27,342 bases of DNA, from contig JAGCRI010000178.1 of the NCBI GenBank assembly GCA_017964755.1, positions 1 to 27,342 of the forward strand, given 5' to 3'. The position numbers and the translations under genes are program-made. Below the pieces are notes generated by a model. The model had not been told where the DNA came from and did not search any database. It was given only the letters and a program-made list of their open reading frames with translations. This stretch comes from Bacteroidales bacterium. GTDB taxonomy: Bacteria > Bacteroidota > Bacteroidia > Bacteroidales > WCHB1-69. This document shows positions 23,638 to 27,342 of this stretch, one piece after another (the first letter of the stretch is position 1; every line of letters starts with the position of its first letter).

Positions 23638-24528
23638 TTAAGATTTTTTGGAACACAAATAGCCCAATTTGTAAAAATCAAAAAGGTTAATTGAAGGATT
23701 AGCAGAATATAGATTTCTCTTTATCAGCGACTTACAAATAGAATAAAAAAAGTTGTAGAGCGGAATCAGATGATATTTTGCTAATTTTTTATATGCCTTA
23801 AGCAAAGCTATGCCGTTAATAATATCGTTGCCTTCCGGAAATTTTTCACAAAGCAGCAGCAAATTGTCTATCGCATTGCAGGTTTGTGCACGGAATTTTT
23901 CTGTTAGTACTGAAACATCATGCCGCAAAGGATTATCAATATGTTTCACTACAATCCCTGCTTGTTCGAGCTCTATACCGAAAAGAGTATCCTCATGCCC
24001 ATAGCCTTGCAGAGTTGTATCAAATCTGACTTTTGAAAATATCTCTTTGGAAATCAAAAAGTTAAAAGTCGAAAACGAAGCATTGGGATTCATATTCCGT
24101 TTGGCGGCAGAAACCGTTTCACGCACATGCCCATACTTCCAACGCAACATGTTTTCTCTCATTGGCGGAACATCACCATACTCGTAACCACCAGAAACCA
24201 CCTCGGCAGGAATCTCATCAATATACTTTTTCAAAAAATCATCATGAGTTACGGTAGTGTCGCAATCCATAAAAAGCAAATACGGGAAGCGTGCGACATC
24301 AGCCAACTTATTTCTAATTGCAGTGCGACCGATATTATGTTTATTCAGAATATAAACAACATTTTTTATGTTTCTAACTTTCTCATTAGCAACCAAATAA
24401 GATTCATCGGAAGCATCATCAACCAAAACAATCTCATAATCAATGCCAAGCGAATCCGCTTGAGAAGAAAGTTCTGAGACCAATGCTGAAACGTCCCAAT
24501 TATAAATACCTATGCAGATAGAAAGCAT
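23638..24528 (-). CDS. Family 2 glycosyltransferase
   Basis: GT-A fold transferase of unknown acceptor. The N terminus (MLSICIGIYNWDVSALV) and the block YEIVLVDDASDESYL give the nucleotide-sugar binding region, LLFMDCDTTV the metal-binding DxD (DCD), and LQGYGHEDTLFGIELEQAG the C-terminal Gly-x-His-Glu-Asp motif shared with galactosyltransferase-C type domains. The C-terminal 80 residues are mixed and slightly hydrophobic but show no strong membrane anchor. It starts six bases after ftsE stops, so both are likely transcribed together. No other glycan-synthesis genes are present nearby, so the product is not predictable. Confidence 0.88.
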   Translation of the reverse strand: MLSICIGIYNWDVSALVSELSSQADSLGIDYEIVLVDDASDESYLVANEKVRNIKNVVYILNKHNIGRTAIRNKLADVARFPYLLFMDCDTTVTHDDFLKKYIDEIPAEVVSGGYEYGDVPPMRENMLRWKYGHVRETVSAAKRNMNPNASFSTFNFLISKEIFSKVRFDTTLQGYGHEDTLFGIELEQAGIVVKHIDNPLRHDVSVLTEKFRAQTCNAIDNLLLLCEKFPEGNDIINGIALLKAYKKLAKYHLIPLYNFFYSICKSLIKRNLYSANPSINLFDFYKLGYLCSKKS

Positions 24529-24534
24529 TCAGTT

Positions 24535-25347
24535 TCAGACTAACGAGTCAATAAGCTTATTATCCTCAATGCAAATCGTACGCGAAGCGAACTTATTGAT
24601 CATAGGGAAGTTATGCGTTGCCATAAGCACTGTCGCCCCTTGTTTCTGGTTAAGGTCATGGAGCAGCTGGAAGATTTCTTCTGCGGTATATGGGTCAAGG
24701 TTGCCCGTAGGCTCATCAGCAAGAATCACTTCGGGATTGTTGAGCAAGGCGCGGGCGATGCAAACACGCTGCTGCTCGCCACCGGAAAGCTGGTGCGGAT
24801 ATTTGAAGTCTTTTGTCTCAAGGCCCACCATCTGCAGCACCTCCTCAGCGCGGTTCAGCATTGCATTTTTGTCTTTCCAACGAGTTGCCTTAAGTACAAA
24901 TAAGAGATTATCAATCACAGTTTTATCAGAAAGAAGCTGATAATCCTGAAACACGATTCCGAGTTTGCGCCTCAGGTAAGGCACCTGTTTCCTTTTTAAT
25001 TTCTTCAAGTCGAAGCCGACAATGGATGCCTCCTCACCCACAGCCGGAATATCGGCGAACAGGAGTTTCAGGATTGAAGATTTACCGCTGCCTGTGCGCC
25101 CTATGAGATATACGAACTCACCTTTGTTGATGGAGATGTTCACTTTTGGCAGAATCAGCAATTTGCGCTGATAGACATCAACATTTTTAAGGCAGATAAG
25201 AGGTTTTGTCTCTTCCGTTACTTGGGGCGCCGCTTCCGTTACTTGGGGCGCTTCTTCTGCTACTTGGGGCGCTTCTTCTGTTACTTGGGACACCTCTTCC
25301 ACAGCAGTAGTATCATTTTCTACAATAACATCATTTTTATCTTCCAT
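24535..25347 (-). CDS. ftsE: FtsE-like ABC ATPase with repetitive acidic N-terminal extension
   Basis: ATPase of the FtsEX type, which couples to FtsX in the membrane to control septal peptidoglycan hydrolysis. The 270-residue protein has Walker A GRTGSGKS (residues 83-90), the Q-loop in VFQDYQLL, the ABC signature LSGGEQQ (187-193), Walker B VILADEP (207-213) and the switch His in MATHNFP. Unusually, the first 48 or so residues form an acidic extension containing four tandem copies of a seven-residue unit close to VTEEAPQ. No ftsX lies beside it, which is common for dispersed FtsEX genes, so assignment to FtsE rather than another small ABC ATPase rests on sequence character. A good promoter lies upstream on the minus strand. 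Confidence 0.85.
   Translation of the reverse strand: MEDKNDVIVENDTTAVEEVSQVTEEAPQVAEEAPQVTEAAPQVTEETKPLICLKNVDVYQRKLLILPKVNISINKGEFVYLIGRTGSGKSSILKLLFADIPAVGEEASIVGFDLKKLKRKQVPYLRRKLGIVFQDYQLLSDKTVIDNLLFVLKATRWKDKNAMLNRAEEVLQMVGLETKDFKYPHQLSGGEQQRVCIARALLNNPEVILADEPTGNLDPYTAEEIFQLLHDLNQKQGATVLMATHNFPMINKFASRTICIEDNKLIDSLV
25214..25300. repeat. 21-bp tandem repeat in the ftsE 5' coding region
   Basis: Four consecutive 21-base units, anchored by ACTTGGGGCG or a close variant at 25220, 25241, 25262 and 25283, with the last degenerate. They encode the seven-residue unit VTEEAPQ and variants at the FtsE N terminus. The repeats are in frame, so copy-number change would lengthen or shorten the extension without breaking the gene. 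Confidence 0.85.
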
Positions 25348-25377
25348 TTCAACTCTTTTTTTACACGATTAGAATTG

Positions 25378-25408
25378 CAAAAATACAATTTTTACCTTTT
25401 GCAGACAA
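25378..25408 (-). promoter_or_regulatory. Promoter of ftsE and the glycosyltransferase
   Basis: On the minus strand TTG (25406-25408) is followed after 20 bases by TATTTTTG (25378-25385), matching the Bacteroidetes -33/-7 pattern. The leader to the ATG at 25347 would be about 25 bases. Confidence 0.62.
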
Positions 25409-25478
25409 CCGTCATATTAACAAAATGTAACAAAATTAAAATTTATTTTGAAGAATTGAGAAAAAACGTTACAAAGTT

Positions 25479-25509
25479 TTTGCTATTTCAGAATTTTATT
25501 ATAAATTTG
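25479..25509 (+). promoter_or_regulatory. Promoter of the surface protein gene
   Basis: TTTG (25479-25482), a 19-base gap, and TAAATTTG (25502-25509) form the best match in the window to the Bacteroidetes -33/-7 consensus. The start would be about 35 bases before the ATG at 25550. Confidence 0.7.
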
Positions 25510-25549
25510 CAGGTTAAAATAAGATAATTGTATTGAAGCATATATGGTT

Positions 25550-26011
25550 ATGAAAAAAATACACATTCTGAGTTGCATTGGTCTGCTGCTGATTATCCAA
25601 ACGCTTTGCAACGCACAACCCGGCACACCGAAACTCGGCTGTCCCACATACTCATTCCCATTCCACGAAAATTTCGAGGGTTATGGCGATGACGACATAG
25701 TTCAAAAATGCTGGACACACATGGACCAGAATTACGACTATCCTAAGATGTCAACTATACACGCCTTTGAAGGCACGCACTCAATCTACTTCAACTCAAA
25801 CAGTTGTGAAAACCTTGAAGTTGTTAAAATCAACGGTAACTTTAACATGAACGAAATGTATGTCACTTTTGCGGCATACGCACCCACACAAGGCAATTTC
25901 ATAATCATAGGCGTTGTTACAGACGCGAGCAACCTGCACACATACGACCCTATTGACACAGTAGCGCCACAGCTGTCAGGCCGCTGGGAACGACTTACTG
26001 TCTCCCTTTAA
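25550..26011 (+). CDS. Exported choice-of-anchor J domain protein, N-terminal part ending at a premature TAA
   Basis: From the ATG at 25550 (a second ATG two codons earlier is possible) the protein starts with a signal peptide (MKKIHILSCIGLLLIIQTLCNAQ) and continues into a choice-of-anchor J / MAM-like carbohydrate or surface-binding fold: YSFPFHENFEGYG, KCWTHMDQNYDYP, THSIYFNSNSCENLEVV and RWERLTVSL. The open frame stops at TAA (26009-26011) after 153 residues, in the middle of the domain. The same frame continues past the stop with the expected last strands of the same domain, so this is the front of a longer gene that has lost one codon to a stop. A strong promoter lies upstream. Confidence 0.75.
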   Translation: MKKIHILSCIGLLLIIQTLCNAQPGTPKLGCPTYSFPFHENFEGYGDDDIVQKCWTHMDQNYDYPKMSTIHAFEGTHSIYFNSNSCENLEVVKINGNFNMNEMYVTFAAYAPTQGNFIIIGVVTDASNLHTYDPIDTVAPQLSGRWERLTVSL

Positions 26012-27342
26012 AAATACACTGGCTTAGGCAAATATCTCGCCTTCCAGTCTGTCGGCAACAACGAAATTTATCTTGATGACATCCGTCTTGACTATATGAC
26101 ATGCGACATTCTGCTTCCTACGTGCGAGACATTTGAAAGTTTTGACCTCGGCACAAACGCATGCTGGAAAAACGTCACATACACAAGTTCAAAAGTCATT
26201 GACCACAACCCTACTGACACCACCTGCAAATTAAACGTCACAAGCCTATGGCACCTCGACACTATTTACGCAGGTGCGAAAGGGCATAAGACATTCCTGC
26301 ACACCGGTTCGGTACAAACATGGAGCGTGCCGACTACAGGCACGTACACACTGAAGGTATGGGGTGCGCAGGGCGGCAAAGGCGGAGCGAGTAATTCATA
26401 CGGCAGCTCAACCGGCGGCAAAGGCGGGTATGCTGCAGGGGATATAACACTCAATGCAGGCACAACTCTGAATATTTATGTTGGCGGTCAGGGCGGCAGT
26501 GCGGCCGATTACCCGTCATGTCCGAGTTGTCCTGGCGGTAACGGCGGCTACGGCGGCGGTGGAGGAGGCGGCGGCGCTTGGTGCAGCAGCTATGCAGCTG
26601 GCGGTGGCGGCGGCGGCGGATTCACCATGATTATGAACAATGGTACCGCCTTGGTTGTCGCTGGCGGCGGCGGTGGCGGCGGCGGTAGCGCCTCCAGCTC
26701 CGGCTCACAGCACGGCAGCGGTGGCAACGGCGGTTATGGTGGCGGCTCGACCGGCGGCAACGGCAGTCCGAGCGGTGGCAACGGGTACTACGGATATGGC
26801 GGCACACAAAGCTCAGGCGGCTCAGCTGGAAGCAGCGGTTACTCTGGCGGCAAATTTTACGGCGGCGGTGCATACGGGTACAGTGGCACAGCCAGTTCAG
26901 GCAATGGTTCATCATACATTGGTGGCAACGGCGGCAGTGGCGGTTGCAGCAGTTCTGCTGGCGGCTCAGGCGGCGGCGGCTGCGGCTGGTACGGCGGCGG
27001 CGGCGGCGGTAGCTACTCATCAGGCGGCGGCGGCGGAAGCAGCTATGTCTCCTCCTCCCTTTCAAACACCTCCAATATCGGAGGCAACGCTTCCATGCCT
27101 GACACCAACGGCAATAATATGATAGGCAACACAGGTAACGGCATTGCCATGATTGAATATGACAACCAGGTCATCAGCAAAATTGACACAATCATTGACT
27201 ATTACCACTGCGACACAATCATTAACTACAACTCACAGGCACTGCTTCTTGAAAAGGGCAGCAACCCCACTTTCGTAGTCTCCCCACAAATCGAACAATC
27301 AAGTATCAGAATTATAGGCATCACATTTGACGTGTTCTGCCC
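26012..27342 (+). pseudogene. In-frame continuation of the surface protein: end of the anchor domain plus ALK-like glycine-rich domain; runs off the window
   Basis: Directly after the TAA the same frame reads KYTGLGKYLAFQSVGNNEIY and LDDIRLDYMTCDI, which completes the choice-of-anchor J fold cut at 26011. A shortened second module follows (CETFESFDLGTNACWKN), then HTGSVQTWSVPTTGTYTLKV and WGAQGGKGG, the usual lead into the glycine-rich domain known from ALK/LTK receptors and many Bacteroidetes surface proteins. About 200 residues of GG-rich sequence follow, and then a non-repetitive tail (IIDYYHCDTIINYN) that is still open at the right edge. No frameshift is needed to join the two parts. It is called a pseudogene here because of the stop, but a sequencing error or suppression would make it one intact gene. 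Confidence 0.65.
26362..27042 (+). repeat. Glycine-rich low-complexity coding region
   Basis: Dense runs of GGC/GGT glycine codons with Ser, Tyr, Ala and Asn between them. Local G+C is far above the surroundings, which is explained by glycine codons and not by transfer. The plus-strand second frame and the minus strand both stay open across it and give alanine-rich and arginine-rich phantom proteins. Confidence 0.9.

Noticed and set aside
26631..27122. Long arginine-rich (minus) and alanine-rich (plus, second frame) open frames across the glycine-rich region
   Set aside because: They are by-products of GGC/GGT glycine codons; composition is unlike any real protein and the glycine frame has a proper domain lead-in.

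Overview
The window reads as ordinary chromosome from a Bacteroidetes species, most likely an anaerobic or gut-type member of the Bacteroidales. The reasons are the recurrent promoter -7 box of the form TAnnTTTG, start codons mostly without Shine-Dalgarno sequences, a Na+-translocating NQR gene pair, reverse rubrerythrin, YtxH and holin-like stress proteins, a TlpA-like exported thioredoxin-fold protein, and a choice-of-anchor J plus glycine-rich surface protein. I see no insertion sequence, phage, CRISPR array or integrase.

Layout. 1-7216 (+): the 3' part of a UvrD/PcrA helicase, rbfA, a LolC/E-like permease, nfo (ATGA overlap), an aminopeptidase P family protein and an unrecognised 784-residue membrane-anchored protein, all closely spaced or overlapping. 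7369-9874 (+): nqrA and nqrB, after which the NQR cluster stops. 9902-12440 (-): reverse rubrerythrin, an NdpA/YejK nucleoid-associated protein, and a trio of small membrane proteins (YtxH, holin-X-like, small tail-anchored protein). 12580-12741 (+): tRNA-Leu(TAA) and tRNA-Gly(GCC) followed by a strong terminator. 12980-15352 (+): an exported protein joining a BNR-like propeller to a YiiX-type permuted papain-fold hydrolase. 15461-17402 (-): a DUF975 membrane protein, a CNNM/CBS membrane protein and a 40-residue lipoprotein. 17469-19552 (-): yicC, ruvC, udk. 19628-23625 (+): a secreted M28 peptidase, a TlpA-like protein, a DciA/DUF721 protein and an MscS channel. 23638-25347 (-): a family 2 glycosyltransferase and ftsE. 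25550-27342 (+): a large surface protein interrupted by one in-frame TAA and running off the right edge.

Most genes are housekeeping (translation, repair, envelope, respiration). The most unusual items are the propeller-YiiX fusion, the two-gene NQR cluster ended by a convergent rubrerythrin, the interrupted surface protein with an ALK-like glycine-rich domain, the tiny lipoprotein with its own promoter, and the heptapeptide tandem repeat at the N terminus of FtsE. None of these proves a new system; they are leads. No stretch longer than 300 bases lacks a gene.
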